Shown one piece after another: positions 1 through 8,926 of a stretch of DNA of 42,369 nucleotides (position 1 is the first letter of the stretch; each line of letters begins with the position of its first letter). Made by a program: the position numbers and the translations under genes. The notes under the pieces are model-generated. The model ran no database searches. It had not been told where the DNA came from and saw only the letters and a program-made list of their open reading frames with translations. The DNA comes from Candidatus Pelethocola excrementipullorum (GTDB lineage: Bacteria > Bacillota > Clostridia > Lachnospirales > Lachnospiraceae), in contig DVNN01000098.1 of NCBI GenBank assembly GCA_018714325.1, forward strand, positions 1 through 42,369. The letters run 5' to 3'.

Positions 1-242
1 ATGATGATACCAGGGTCAAAAGGTCATGCTTTTCATGCTTGCATGAAAAAGCATGAGTTTGGGACCCGCAAAACATGAGAAAGTAGCCCGAATAGGGCGG
101 ATTTCGAATGTTTTAGGGTGCTGAGTGCCAGTGGCACTCGTTTAGCACCGACCGAAGCGGAGCGTAGATGTGGGAGCACTTTTGTGCGGAACAATCCGTA
201 GTATCATGGGGTCAAAATACCTTTTGACCCCAACATCATCAT
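1..242. repeat. Hairpin-rich element with imperfect terminal inverted repeats (MITE/REP-like)
   Basis: Bases 1-24 and the reverse complement of 219-242 agree at 20 of 24 positions: both read ATGATGAT, four differing bases, then GGGTCAAAAGGT. Between these ends lie several hairpins: 25-37 with 42-55 (one bulge), GCCC/GGGC at 86-98, a stem at 117-149 with a perfect inner GAGTGCC/GGCACTC (123-129 with 133-139), GCAC/GTGC near 176-187, and a perfect 10-bp stem at 208-217 with 222-231. There is no ORF. The layout suits a short non-autonomous repeat or a structured intergenic RNA. The window starts at the left end, so the true boundary and any target-site duplication cannot be seen. A related fragment lies at 32792-32812. 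Confidence 0.6.
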
Positions 243-379
243 ATTATTATAGGGGTATTAAAATCTCATAATTAGCACGATTATAGCATTTCTTTTCCAA
301 AAATGAAACAAATTTCTGGTTTTAAGCAGAACTTCTGGTTTCATACATAACTGAAATTCTATTATAAATGGAGAATATC
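243..379. other. AT-rich leader before the first S8 protease gene
   Basis: This stretch lies between the inverted-repeat element and the S8 start. It contains a short direct repeat (TTCTGGTTTTAAG at about 314 and TTCTGGTTTCATA at about 331). A TATTAT-like box near 360 lies too close to the ribosome binding site to be a convincing -10. I cannot assign a promoter with confidence. Confidence 0.4.
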
Positions 380-2113
380 ATGGAAAATCAAAAAATTGAA
401 AACCTGTTAAATCTGGCACTACAAGCCACCCCAGAGGAACGGCGCCGCTCCTTCAACCTTAAAGTCGGTTACGAAGAAGAACGTGATACCTGGGAAGTTA
501 TCGTCCGCTACCAGGGTGATATCACATTTTTGGAGGAAGAAGGGATTTTGGTCACAGAATTACTGGGCAACTATGCCATTCTGGTGGTTCCCACAACGTT
601 GGTGGATATCGTAGCCGCCCTCCCACAGATTACCTATATGGAAAAACCCAAACGGCTGTTTTTCACGGTTTATGAGGGCCGTGCTATCTCCTGTATCAAC
701 CCCCTTCAACAGGGTAATATGGGACTCTTCGGAAAAGGGATCATGGTGGCCTGTATTGATTCAGGCATCGATTATAACCATCCGGACTTTCAAAACGCCG
801 ATGGAACCACTCGAATCCTACGTCTCTGGGATCAGACGATAGCAACCGGACCGCCGCCGGAAGGCTACCATATAGGGACGGAGTATACGGCAGAACAGAT
901 TAACGAAGCCATAGCCGGGGATTCCTCTCTGGTCCCCAGCACAGACCTAAGCGGTCATGGTACGGCAGTCATGGGCATCGCGGCCGGCAACGGCAGAGCC
1001 TCTGCGGGTGTTAACCGCGGAGTTGCATCCGAAAGTACACTTGTTGTTGTAAAACTTGGAACCCCTTCCCCTACGGATTTCCCCCGGACCACCCAGCTGA
1101 TTCAGGGTATCGACTATGTAGTACGTCTTTCGACCTCCCTTCAGATGCCTTTGGCTCTTAACTTAAGTTTTGGAAACAACTATGGTTCTCACAGCGGTGA
1201 CTCCATTCTGGAAACATACATTAACATGGTTTCAGATCTGGGGCAAAGCGTCATCTGCATCGGAAGTGGAAATGAGGGGAACACATCCCTCCATACCAGT
1301 GGCATCTTAATCAATAGCACACCAGAAGTCGTGGAATTCAGTGTGGGGGCCTATGAATCCAACTTAAACTTACAGCTTTGGAAATCCTACGTGGATGAGT
1401 TTGACATCTATCTGCTACATCCCGGTGGTACAACGGTGGGACCAATCAATCCGGTTTCAGGCACCCAAAGGTTTTCACTTCCAGGCATGAAGTTATTGGT
1501 TTATTACGGCATGCCCTCTCCCTATGCCTCCTCCCAGGAGATCTACTTCGATTTTCTACCCACCGGCAACAATAGTTATGTCACAGCCGGAATATGGACC
1601 TTTCGGCTGGTGCCCCGCCGTATCGTGGAGGGCTCCTACAACCTTTGGCTGCCTGGCGGCAATTCAATCGGTCCCAACACCAGATTTTTAACACCGATCT
1701 CAGATACCACCCTGACCATACCCTCCACCTCATTCCGGGCCGTCACAGTTGGGGCTTATAATTCCCATCTGCAATCCTATGCGGACTTTTCCGGCCGTGG
1801 CTATACCGATATCCTCTTGACGGTAAAGCCAGATCTGGTGGCTCCAGGTGTGAGAATTACCGCTCCAAATGCCGGGTTGGGATCCCCCTATGGAGAATTC
1901 ACCGGCACCTCCTTCGCCACACCATTTGTGACTGGAAGCGCCGCACTGATGATGGAGTGGGGAATCCTGATGGGAAATGATATATTCCTATACGGTGAAA
2001 AGGTAAAGGCCTACCTAAAAAGAGGTGCCCGGAAACTGCCGGGCTTCGATGTCTATCCCAATCCCCAGGTTGGATATGGAGCGCTCTGCACAAATGACAG
2101 TATACCCCAATAA
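380..2113 (+). CDS. S8 family subtilisin-like serine peptidase (Csp-like, triad intact)
   Basis: This encodes a 577-residue subtilase. Numbering from the chosen start, the catalytic triad is Asp127 (ACIDSGIDYNHPDF), His193 (LSGHGTAVMGIAAG) and Ser511 (TGTSFATPF). A long insert between the His and Ser blocks is typical of the Clostridia Csp/S8 group of about 550-600 residues. There is no signal peptide or membrane segment, so it is probably cytoplasmic or spore-associated. I prefer the ATG at 380 over the in-frame ATG at 368, because GGAG at 370-373 sits 6 bases before 380 and would lie inside the longer ORF. In C. difficile, Csp proteases activate the cortex lytic enzyme SleC during germination; a similar role here is inference, since no sleC is nearby. 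A paralogue lacking the serine is at 20069-21742. Confidence 0.9.
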   Translation: MENQKIENLLNLALQATPEERRRSFNLKVGYEEERDTWEVIVRYQGDITFLEEEGILVTELLGNYAILVVPTTLVDIVAALPQITYMEKPKRLFFTVYEGRAISCINPLQQGNMGLFGKGIMVACIDSGIDYNHPDFQNADGTTRILRLWDQTIATGPPPEGYHIGTEYTAEQINEAIAGDSSLVPSTDLSGHGTAVMGIAAGNGRASAGVNRGVASESTLVVVKLGTPSPTDFPRTTQLIQGIDYVVRLSTSLQMPLALNLSFGNNYGSHSGDSILETYINMVSDLGQSVICIGSGNEGNTSLHTSGILINSTPEVVEFSVGAYESNLNLQLWKSYVDEFDIYLLHPGGTTVGPINPVSGTQRFSLPGMKLLVYYGMPSPYASSQEIYFDFLPTGNNSYVTAGIWTFRLVPRRIVEGSYNLWLPGGNSIGPNTRFLTPISDTTLTIPSTSFRAVTVGAYNSHLQSYADFSGRGYTDILLTVKPDLVAPGVRITAPNAGLGSPYGEFTGTSFATPFVTGSAALMMEWGILMGNDIFLYGEKVKAYLKRGARKLPGFDVYPNPQVGYGALCTNDSIPQ

Positions 2114-2119
2114 CCATTA

Positions 2120-2188
2120 AAGTTGGCCCTTCCTTCACGAAACATCCGGCATCTACACCGAATGTTCTCCATAAAGGAAGGGCCATTC
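2120..2188. terminator. Convergent bidirectional hairpin
   Basis: TGGCCCTTCCTT at 2124-2135 pairs perfectly with AAGGAAGGGCCA at 2173-2184 between two converging genes. The loop of about 37 bases is itself partly paired. T-runs on either side are short, so its strength as an intrinsic terminator is uncertain. Confidence 0.6.
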
Positions 2189-2191
2189 TTA

Positions 2192-4183
2192 TCAGAAATA
2201 CAAAGCCTCTATTTTTTTAAAGCCATCATCCATATTGTAGGCCATCACAGCTTGATCCATCACCAGATAAAATGTATTACCTGCATATACTCCTCTGACC
2301 CTGTCGCCAAACCTGTTTTCTCCTGCATTTACTTGGAGAATCTGTTCAAACCCATGTTCCTGGCTATAGGAATAGATCAGATACAGAAGGGAATCCTTGC
2401 CGCTGTTGTAGGCCGGAAAACCAATCAAATTCCTTTCCTGATCGATTATTACGGATTTATAGTTTTCTACCGCGGGCGTATCAGACAGCTGGGTCATCAC
2501 CGCCTTATCCTCTTCTTTTACATTATTGGGATCGGAAATATCAAACATGGATAATTTGATACCTTCTTGCCAACCGGTGTTTGGATCCGTCTCATAACCA
2601 ATTCCCAGCAGCCGGTTCTCACTCCAAAAATGCAGATAATCGGAAAATCCTGTGACTTTCAGCTCGCCAATTATCTTGGGATCCTCGGCTTCTGAGAAAT
2701 CCACACTGAATAATGGATCCGTATTCCGATAGGTGACGAAATATCCATAATCCCCCAGGAACCTAGCCGCATAAATCTCTTCTCCACGCGCCAATCCGTC
2801 TACATTTCCACAGTGATTCATTTCTTCATTCAACACAGTGATCTGGTTTGACCAGCCATTTTCATAGATGGTGGTCAGTACACGGAGATACCCGTCCTTT
2901 TCATTGATCGCAAATGTGTCCCGGATAGTTCCATCCACACTGGCTCCTCCTGATACGGTAATCTTTCCAGAATCATAGTGGAACTTGGCTATTCTTGTGC
3001 TTTCCCCGTCTTCATAGGTATTCTCGTATAAATAGATATTAGATTCCGATACATATTCAGAGGCGTCTCCCATAATGAGTAGCTTGGAATCCTGTACCAC
3101 TCCTGGGTTCTTCACGTCTATGGACGAAATTAGAAGTCCCTTGTCTCCGCCTTCCTCTGTCACCAAAATATCGTCAGGCTGAAATACCTCACCATTGATG
3201 CTCGGCAGCCAATCACCGACCTTATCCTCCTGAACTGCACGCTTCCGCTTCTCCGGCAAGGACAGTTGGGTGGTGGTAAATAAATAGACATACCCATCCG
3301 ACTTCCTGGAAGTCTTATAAGCACCTTCCTGCGTAACCACACCCTTCAACACCGGTTTCTTAGGATTGCTGATATCATAGGTATACAGGTGGACCGTACT
3401 GTTTTCCTTCATCTGATAGGCGTCCATATCCTCCATAAGCGATAAATCAACCGCTCTATCTCCACAGACAACCTGTAAAAGATCTCCGTCCACATATAAT
3501 TCATATAGCTCAGTTTTTCCGTTTCCGCTCTTCTGGCTTCCCTCGGGTCTCAGCGTATTTACTATTGTCAGCCCGCCGTCTTTAATGTCTATGATCTTGA
3601 TTTCATTACCATCCGCCACATATAGAAAACTGCCATCGGTCTTTACCAAATCCCCTTCATCCACTCCCTCTGTCTGCACATTGGTGGTGGAGTGGGAAGG
3701 GCTGGCAGAGGACGATTCCTTGGATCCGGATCCACTCTCCAGGGAACCAGCATCCTCCATCATCTTCTCATCCCCATCATACTTAACTGAAGTTTGCTGA
3801 CCTCTCTCAATCGCATCATAAACGCTCCCATAATCCGCCACCGACTCATAGGGATTCTTACCATTTGAGGCCACCTCTACCTCTGATTCCAGCTTCCCGG
3901 ATCCGCTTGTATCTGAATCCATGACCGTTTGGGATTCCATCATCGGGCTGCTCTTACTGGTATCTCTCATCCCCATTCTCGCTATGGCCATAACACTTCC
4001 GAAAACCACCAGACAGGCGGACGCCATGGCGACATAGCGGCCTGCCCTTCGGAATCTATTTCTCTGCTCTTCTCTTTTCTTTTCAACTAAAATGGCCTCT
4101 ATCCTTTCGGGCTTTAGGCTTTCAGGAATCTGAATGTCCTCCGCAGAGTCCTCTAACTCCTGCCATATTTTCTTCTCATCCAT
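2192..4183 (-). CDS. Membrane-anchored beta-propeller protein, probable anti-sigma partner of the adjacent ECF factor
   Basis: The product has 663 residues. Residues 1-49 are a charged cytoplasmic head, 50-69 a single membrane segment (ACLVVFGSVMAIA), 75-165 a Ser/Gly/Glu-rich linker, and from about 167 an extracellular beta-propeller beginning TEGVDEGDLVKTDGSFLYV. That opening motif and length match the secreted beta-propeller family (Pfam Beta_propel type). It starts 11 bases after the upstream sigma gene stops, and its ribosome binding site (GGAGG, 4191-4195) overlaps that stop, which suggests translational coupling. By analogy with ECF operons, the head may bind the sigma factor while the propeller senses something outside the cell. 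The anti-sigma role is inferred from topology and context, since I see no named anti-sigma motif. Confidence 0.8.
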   Translation of the reverse strand: MDEKKIWQELEDSAEDIQIPESLKPERIEAILVEKKREEQRNRFRRAGRYVAMASACLVVFGSVMAIARMGMRDTSKSSPMMESQTVMDSDTSGSGKLESEVEVASNGKNPYESVADYGSVYDAIERGQQTSVKYDGDEKMMEDAGSLESGSGSKESSSASPSHSTTNVQTEGVDEGDLVKTDGSFLYVADGNEIKIIDIKDGGLTIVNTLRPEGSQKSGNGKTELYELYVDGDLLQVVCGDRAVDLSLMEDMDAYQMKENSTVHLYTYDISNPKKPVLKGVVTQEGAYKTSRKSDGYVYLFTTTQLSLPEKRKRAVQEDKVGDWLPSINGEVFQPDDILVTEEGGDKGLLISSIDVKNPGVVQDSKLLIMGDASEYVSESNIYLYENTYEDGESTRIAKFHYDSGKITVSGGASVDGTIRDTFAINEKDGYLRVLTTIYENGWSNQITVLNEEMNHCGNVDGLARGEEIYAARFLGDYGYFVTYRNTDPLFSVDFSEAEDPKIIGELKVTGFSDYLHFWSENRLLGIGYETDPNTGWQEGIKLSMFDISDPNNVKEEDKAVMTQLSDTPAVENYKSVIIDQERNLIGFPAYNSGKDSLLYLIYSYSQEHGFEQILQVNAGENRFGDRVRGVYAGNTFYLVMDQAVMAYNMDDGFKKIEALYF

Positions 4184-4194
4184 ATGATCGCCTC

Positions 4195-4698
4195 CTATTC
4201 TTCCAACATTGCTGCCATCTTCTGCAAAGCTCTGCTTTCCTTGGAACGTACCGTGCCGTCATGCATATGTAAGATCTCACCAATTTCCCGGCTCTTATAG
4301 CCGCAGAACAGATGTAGTGCTATAATCATCCGCTCCTCATCAGAAAGTCTTGCAAATGCAGACCTCACCATGGACTCCTCAACAAAGTCCACCTCCTGCG
4401 CAGCCAATTCTTCCGAGAGCTCCGCTGTTTTATTGACATATTCCTTTAACTTCCGCCTACACTTATTGGAAAGGATCCGAAAGAGCCATGGACGAAAAGA
4501 TTCTTCCTTCTTCAATCCTTTTATGCCTGCAAATGCATCCATCACCGCCTCGCTGACCACATCCTCAGCATCGTGGGGATTTTTAAGTGTATACAATGCA
4601 AATTTATATAATTCTGTATATATGTCCTGGTATAACATGGCAAAAGCAGATGCATCCTGCTTTCTGGCGCGCCTCACCAGTTCCAGATCAACGTTCAT
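4195..4698 (-). CDS. ECF-type RNA polymerase sigma factor
   Basis: The product has 167 residues, the usual ECF size. Region 2 covers roughly residues 20-75 (PHDAEDVVSEAVMDAFAGI, with RPWLFRILSNKCRR following). Region 4 lies around 110-160 (LSDEERMIIALHLFCGYKSREIG, then DGTVRSKESRALQKM). The ORF extends to 4836, but the ATG at 4698 is preceded by AAAGGGGGGG and gives a normal-length protein. It is the first gene of a two-gene operon with the beta-propeller protein. A possible autoregulatory promoter lies just upstream. Confidence 0.88.
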   Translation of the reverse strand: MNVDLELVRRARKQDASAFAMLYQDIYTELYKFALYTLKNPHDAEDVVSEAVMDAFAGIKGLKKEESFRPWLFRILSNKCRRKLKEYVNKTAELSEELAAQEVDFVEESMVRSAFARLSDEERMIIALHLFCGYKSREIGEILHMHDGTVRSKESRALQKMAAMLEE

Positions 4699-4743
4699 AG
4701 TCCCCCCCTTTTCAAACGCGTTTTTATCGGGCCTATAGATATA

Positions 4744-4770
4744 GTGTCGGAAAAGTTCGAAACTGTTGCA
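4744..4770 (-). promoter_or_regulatory. Possible ECF (autoregulatory) promoter
   Basis: Read on the minus strand, TGCAAC (4770-4765), AGTTTC and then CCGACAC (4750-4744) resemble the AAC-type -35 and CGTC-like -10 boxes of ECF promoters, about 46 bases before the sigma start codon. There is no second copy in the window to define a consensus, so this is tentative. Confidence 0.35.
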
Positions 4771-4880
4771 TACTAATTTCAACCTTATTCCACCAACCTT
4801 ATGTTCCATGATAAGAAGCATCCAGGTTCCAGTCAAGTACGGATTTTTTTTAATTCAGCTTCCATAATCTAAAAAATCTA

Positions 4881-4908
4881 TTGAAAATTATCGAAAAAAT
4901 GTTACTAT
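4881..4908 (+). promoter_or_regulatory. Sigma-A-like promoter of the dehydrogenase gene
   Basis: TTGAAA (4881-4886) and TACTAT (4903-4908) are separated by 16 bases, about 56 bases before the start codon at 4964. Confidence 0.5.
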
Positions 4909-4963
4909 TGAATAAGGTAGCAAATTAAAGTGCTAAATTAATACATCTAAGGAGCAATTATAT

Positions 4964-6052
4964 ATGGGACATTATCAAGTATTTTTACCCAACTACAGCA
5001 TTGGATCCGGTTGTTACAAGGATATACCCTCTATAACAAAACACTATGGAAAAAAGGCAGTTGTAATCGGCGGCAAAACCGCTATGGAAAAAGCAAAAGA
5101 CGCACTGATTGAAGGCATCGCCGGAACAGATATGCAATATACCGGATTTATCTGGTATGGCGGAGAGGCCAGCTATGAAAATGGAGATCTTTTGAAGGAA
5201 AATCCGGCAGTTCAGGAGGCAGACATGTTATTTGCCGTAGGCGGCGGACGAGCCTGCGACACCGTAAAATATACGGCCGACCAATTGGGAAAACCTCTGT
5301 TTACCTTCCCCACCTTAGGTTCAAACTGTGCATGTTGTACCGCTATTTCCGTCATCTACAATCAAGATCACACCTTCCGGGATTACTACTACCCATCACC
5401 AGCGATCCATACCTTCATCGATATGGATATCGTGGCTGAATCACCTGAGAACTATCTGTGGGCAGGAATCGGAGATGCGCTTTCCAAGGAGATCGAGGCT
5501 GTCTACTCCTCTTCTGAAGCGGAATTATTCCACACACCATCCCTGGGACTACAGGTCAGCAATATCTGTACGGAACCACTTTTAAAATATGGAAAAAAGT
5601 CCTTGGAAGACTGTCGTAAAAACGTAGCTTCCTTTGAATTAGAACAGGTTGTCTTAGATATCTTAATCAGTACCGGCATTGTCTCCAATCTGATGACCGG
5701 TAAGGATTACTACTATAACAGCAGCCTGGCCCATTGCGTATACTACGGCTCAACCATGATACCGAAATGTGAAGAAAATCATCTGCATGGAGAAATTGTT
5801 TCCTTTGGTGTGCTCTGCCTTCTGGCTTATGATAACCAATTGGATCAATTTGATCGAATCGCCCAATTCAACAAGTCCATTGGACTGCCTGTCTGCCTGG
5901 CAGAATTGGATCTGAGTCCGGAGGATGTGCCACTTATGACCGAAAAGGCCTCACAGTCAACCGAATGGAAGAACGCACCTTCAGGCCTTACAAAAGAAAA
6001 GTTTATGAATGCGGTCTTAAATGCCGATCAAAGAGGAAAGGCCGTCAAATAG
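4964..6052 (+). CDS. Iron-containing alcohol dehydrogenase family protein, glycerol dehydrogenase-like
   Basis: The product has 362 residues, close to GldA (about 365-370). The NAD-binding GGGRACDTVKY motif is present. The three expected metal ligands are visible as Asp171 (GIGDALSK), His257 (SLAHCVYYG) and His275 (HLHGEIVSFG), matching the spacing of Zn-dependent glycerol dehydrogenases. AAGGAG precedes the start by 10 bases. The gene is monocistronic, with its own promoter upstream and a strong hairpin downstream. Likely reaction: NAD-linked oxidation or reduction of a small polyol or hydroxyketone. No dihydroxyacetone kinase or uptake gene is nearby, so the substrate is open. Confidence 0.85.
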   Translation: MGHYQVFLPNYSIGSGCYKDIPSITKHYGKKAVVIGGKTAMEKAKDALIEGIAGTDMQYTGFIWYGGEASYENGDLLKENPAVQEADMLFAVGGGRACDTVKYTADQLGKPLFTFPTLGSNCACCTAISVIYNQDHTFRDYYYPSPAIHTFIDMDIVAESPENYLWAGIGDALSKEIEAVYSSSEAELFHTPSLGLQVSNICTEPLLKYGKKSLEDCRKNVASFELEQVVLDILISTGIVSNLMTGKDYYYNSSLAHCVYYGSTMIPKCEENHLHGEIVSFGVLCLLAYDNQLDQFDRIAQFNKSIGLPVCLAELDLSPEDVPLMTEKASQSTEWKNAPSGLTKEKFMNAVLNADQRGKAVK

Positions 6053-6066
6053 ATCCTTATTCACAG

Positions 6067-6124
6067 AAAAATCTCCGGAAAACGCTGTGTTCCAATGCCG
6101 AACAAGCCTTTTCCGGAGATTTTT
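6067..6124. terminator. Bidirectional intrinsic terminator
   Basis: A perfect stem, AAAATCTCCGGAAAA with TTTTCCGGAGATTTT, is flanked by A and T runs. It lies between the stop of the dehydrogenase (plus) and the stop of the convergent gene (minus) and can serve both. Confidence 0.85.
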
Positions 6125-6130
6125 CTATCT

Positions 6131-8587
6131 TTATTTATTTTCTCTGTAACTCATGAATATATTTCCCTGCGCCTGAAACTCTCCTGTACTATCATTCATT
6201 CCTTTTGCATAGACTTCCTGAGTCTCCTTATTATATAGCCAGGTGTTATATTTGTCATATCCCACGATCAGCTCACTGGTTCCATCCCCAGTCTTAACCA
6301 CCACAGGATAACCACTGTTAATCTGATACAAGATACTGGACAAACTGCAGCCGGTCAGGTTCATGACCATATAATCATCACCCAGGGCACTTTGTATCGA
6401 GGCCTCGTCCAATGGAGCCTGAAGTAAAGCCTCAGGTATGGTGCTCACATCCAGTTTCTTGGCTTCGGATTGATTTCCTCTTTCCCAGACATATTGCTGC
6501 TTCCGGTTGAGCACAACCCCCATGTTCAAGTCTGCTTCCTGGATTGCATCACCGATTTTAGAGGTAACATCCAGCAGCTTACCTTTTCCATAAACATAGT
6601 ACTGCTCTGTCTCCTGCTTGGGGACTTCGATATTCAGCGTCGGAGTCACCTCCTCTTCGACCAGTTTTGATTCGAGAACAAGCAGATTCTTGGTCTTACC
6701 AGGTTTGGTGAATACGAGGCCAAGCTGAGTCCCTTTTCTTTCGCTGACACTTAATTTGGTCGTAACAGTTTCCTCATTGTCCATCAGGTTATTCATGATA
6801 TGATCATTAGCCACCGGAGTAAAGATATCGCCTTCTCTTGAGGCCCGCTCCAACTCCATAAGTCCTTCCTGAATATTCACCTGAGTTACATAGATTCCAT
6901 CCTGCTGATATTCTTTAATTGTCTCATCATTAAAATTCTTAATGCTCAATTTGTTCATGGCAAAGATCACGTTGCCAGATGCATCGCTTAAAATATCGCT
7001 ATCATTGGCCAATCCATAGACCAAATCCTCATTGATAAATCCCAATGCCTTGATTTTCTGCCCCTCCGGCGCTGATACCTGCAACGTTTCCCCTGTCTCC
7101 AGACTCATTGCGGTAATATGGGTGGACTGGGTCTCATCCATCTCTTCCATCCAGGCCACCGATGCCTGACTCTTGGAAATCACCAGACATCCAGGAGAAA
7201 TACTGTCTTTTACAATCTTATAACTTCCACTTGCCAAGTCTACCTGATAAAGATTCCCCTCAATATACAGATAGAGTTGATCCTGGGTGCTTACATAAGA
7301 CAATACCGACAGGTTCTGCTTTAGAAACTGATAGGAGTTGCTACTCGGAATGAACAGCTCTTCCTGGGTCACATTTCTCTCCGCATTATAATGATAGACA
7401 GCACTTCCAACCAGTCCCTCATGAATATCTGAATTCATATACCCATAAACAACAAAAGATATATCGCCGGCCTCTGATACCCGGACAATCTTGATATCAT
7501 GCTCGGTATGTTCCGCCCGTTCATCAACTTCTTCCGTATTGCGGAAACCAAATATCTTAGTGCTCTTATTGGCACTTCTATTATAAGACCATAGATCTCC
7601 ATCCACCACAAATGCTACAATATCTGCACTCTGATTGCTTAAATACTGGACGTCTCTACCAACAACCCCAAGGCTGATTCCTGTGCTGGTTAATACCGGA
7701 AGTTCCGCATCAAAAATCTGTGTGGCACTTCTTTCAAAATCTAAAAGTCTAACACGAGGCTGCTCGTAGCGCAAACGATAAAACTCCTTGACGCTGTAAT
7801 ATTCCACATTGCCATCCGTATCCTTGGCACTGATAATATATTCCTGAGTAATACTCGTGGTAGTCTCATTAACTTCCCTAACAATGGGCACCGCTTTCTT
7901 TACGATTGTGGGCGCCAGACTTCCCCAGGTCAGCTGATCAAAACTGGAATGGATCGTTACCTTGTTAAAACTACTATTGGACGCCGTATCATCCGGTTCA
8001 ATATAGGCTGTTAAATCACTGGCAGACTCCTTATTGATGCATTTTTCATAAAAATTCTGCACGAATTCCAGATAAGAATCCACATTGATCCCCGACCGTT
8101 GTACGATTCTGGTATAGTAATTGATAGGCTCGTCCTCTCCCGCCACATCCACCACAAAACGTAATAGATATTCCTGATTCATCAAAATCGGAGTTCCCAG
8201 CTGAAAAGTGGCTTCCTTTAAACTATCCTTGTCTTCCAAACTTTTAATTTTTCCATTTTCCACCAACTCAGCCCCATCTGCAGTGGTCACTTCATAAGTA
8301 ACGCTGTTGATCTTCTTCCCATGAGGATCGATCTGCAAAGTTAACTCCCTGTCTGTAGTCAGAGGAGTCAGGCTGTTTCGCATGGTAGTACCGTCCATCT
8401 CCTGATGGTATGCAAACATTCTGTTAACCGACGTGTCCCCCAGCCTAATATAGGCCACTGGCAATGTCGGTGTTTCAAAATCCCTTGTATTCTCTACTTT
8501 ATCTCTATTAAAAAAATATGAAAATCCTGCCATAGATACGACAAAAATGGCCAGAAGTACGAAAAATCTTATGACACCCTTCTTCAT
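6131..8587 (-). CDS. Large membrane-anchored protein with C39-like C-terminus, function unknown
   Basis: The product has 818 residues. Residues 7-25 (RFFVLLAIFVVSMAGFSYF) form one membrane segment, and the rest is predicted outside the cell. The middle is beta-rich, with repeated short strands such as YLYIEGNLYQVDL and LWSYNRSANKSTKIF that suggest a propeller-like fold. The last 80 residues (LTGCSLSSILYQINSGYPVVVKT, then ELIVGYDKYNTWLYN) resemble the second half of a C39-type cysteine peptidase fold, where a His or Asp normally follows the GYP/PV motif. I do not see a full catalytic Cys-His pair, so enzyme activity is doubtful. GGGGAGA precedes the ATG. It is monocistronic. The family is unrecognised; a cell-wall or sporulation role would be a guess. 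Confidence 0.8.
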   Translation of the reverse strand: MKKGVIRFFVLLAIFVVSMAGFSYFFNRDKVENTRDFETPTLPVAYIRLGDTSVNRMFAYHQEMDGTTMRNSLTPLTTDRELTLQIDPHGKKINSVTYEVTTADGAELVENGKIKSLEDKDSLKEATFQLGTPILMNQEYLLRFVVDVAGEDEPINYYTRIVQRSGINVDSYLEFVQNFYEKCINKESASDLTAYIEPDDTASNSSFNKVTIHSSFDQLTWGSLAPTIVKKAVPIVREVNETTTSITQEYIISAKDTDGNVEYYSVKEFYRLRYEQPRVRLLDFERSATQIFDAELPVLTSTGISLGVVGRDVQYLSNQSADIVAFVVDGDLWSYNRSANKSTKIFGFRNTEEVDERAEHTEHDIKIVRVSEAGDISFVVYGYMNSDIHEGLVGSAVYHYNAERNVTQEELFIPSSNSYQFLKQNLSVLSYVSTQDQLYLYIEGNLYQVDLASGSYKIVKDSISPGCLVISKSQASVAWMEEMDETQSTHITAMSLETGETLQVSAPEGQKIKALGFINEDLVYGLANDSDILSDASGNVIFAMNKLSIKNFNDETIKEYQQDGIYVTQVNIQEGLMELERASREGDIFTPVANDHIMNNLMDNEETVTTKLSVSERKGTQLGLVFTKPGKTKNLLVLESKLVEEEVTPTLNIEVPKQETEQYYVYGKGKLLDVTSKIGDAIQEADLNMGVVLNRKQQYVWERGNQSEAKKLDVSTIPEALLQAPLDEASIQSALGDDYMVMNLTGCSLSSILYQINSGYPVVVKTGDGTSELIVGYDKYNTWLYNKETQEVYAKGMNDSTGEFQAQGNIFMSYRENK

Positions 8588-8926
8588 CGAACGTCTCCCC
8601 TGAACTTTATCAATAACCCTGTTAAATTAATTTTCCCCTATTTTATGTCAACTTACTTGTTAACATGCTCCCATAATGTCTATTGTAATCGCTTTCCCTT
8701 CTGAGGGCAACAGGAAAATGAAGAAATTTATATTTTTAAAGTATTTGTAAAATTTAATCTACATTTGACACAATTTTATAAGGGCAGATGGATTCTTATT
8801 CCTAAACTGCATAACACAGATCTCTCCTTGTCAGACAAAGTCAGGACAAGACCTGTGTTATCACAGCCAACAATTTGCCCGAACAGATGTATCAAATTCC
8901 ATCTCATCAACCGATCATTCAGATTA
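8588..8926. other. Gene-free region with a long inverted repeat
   Basis: I see no credible gene in these 339 bases. The main structure is a hairpin at 8811-8861 (ATAACACAGATCT pairs with AGACCTGTGTTAT with one mismatch, and an inner CTTGTC pairs with GACAAG). It lies downstream of the small minus-strand gene that ends at 8927 but has no T-run after it. The AT-rich stretch 8710-8765 probably carries the promoter of the leftward 818-residue gene, but no convincing -35/-10 pair was found. Confidence 0.5.

Noticed and set aside
2123-2554. 143-codon open frame on the plus strand
   Set aside because: It runs through the terminator and the antisense of the beta-propeller gene; no binding site.
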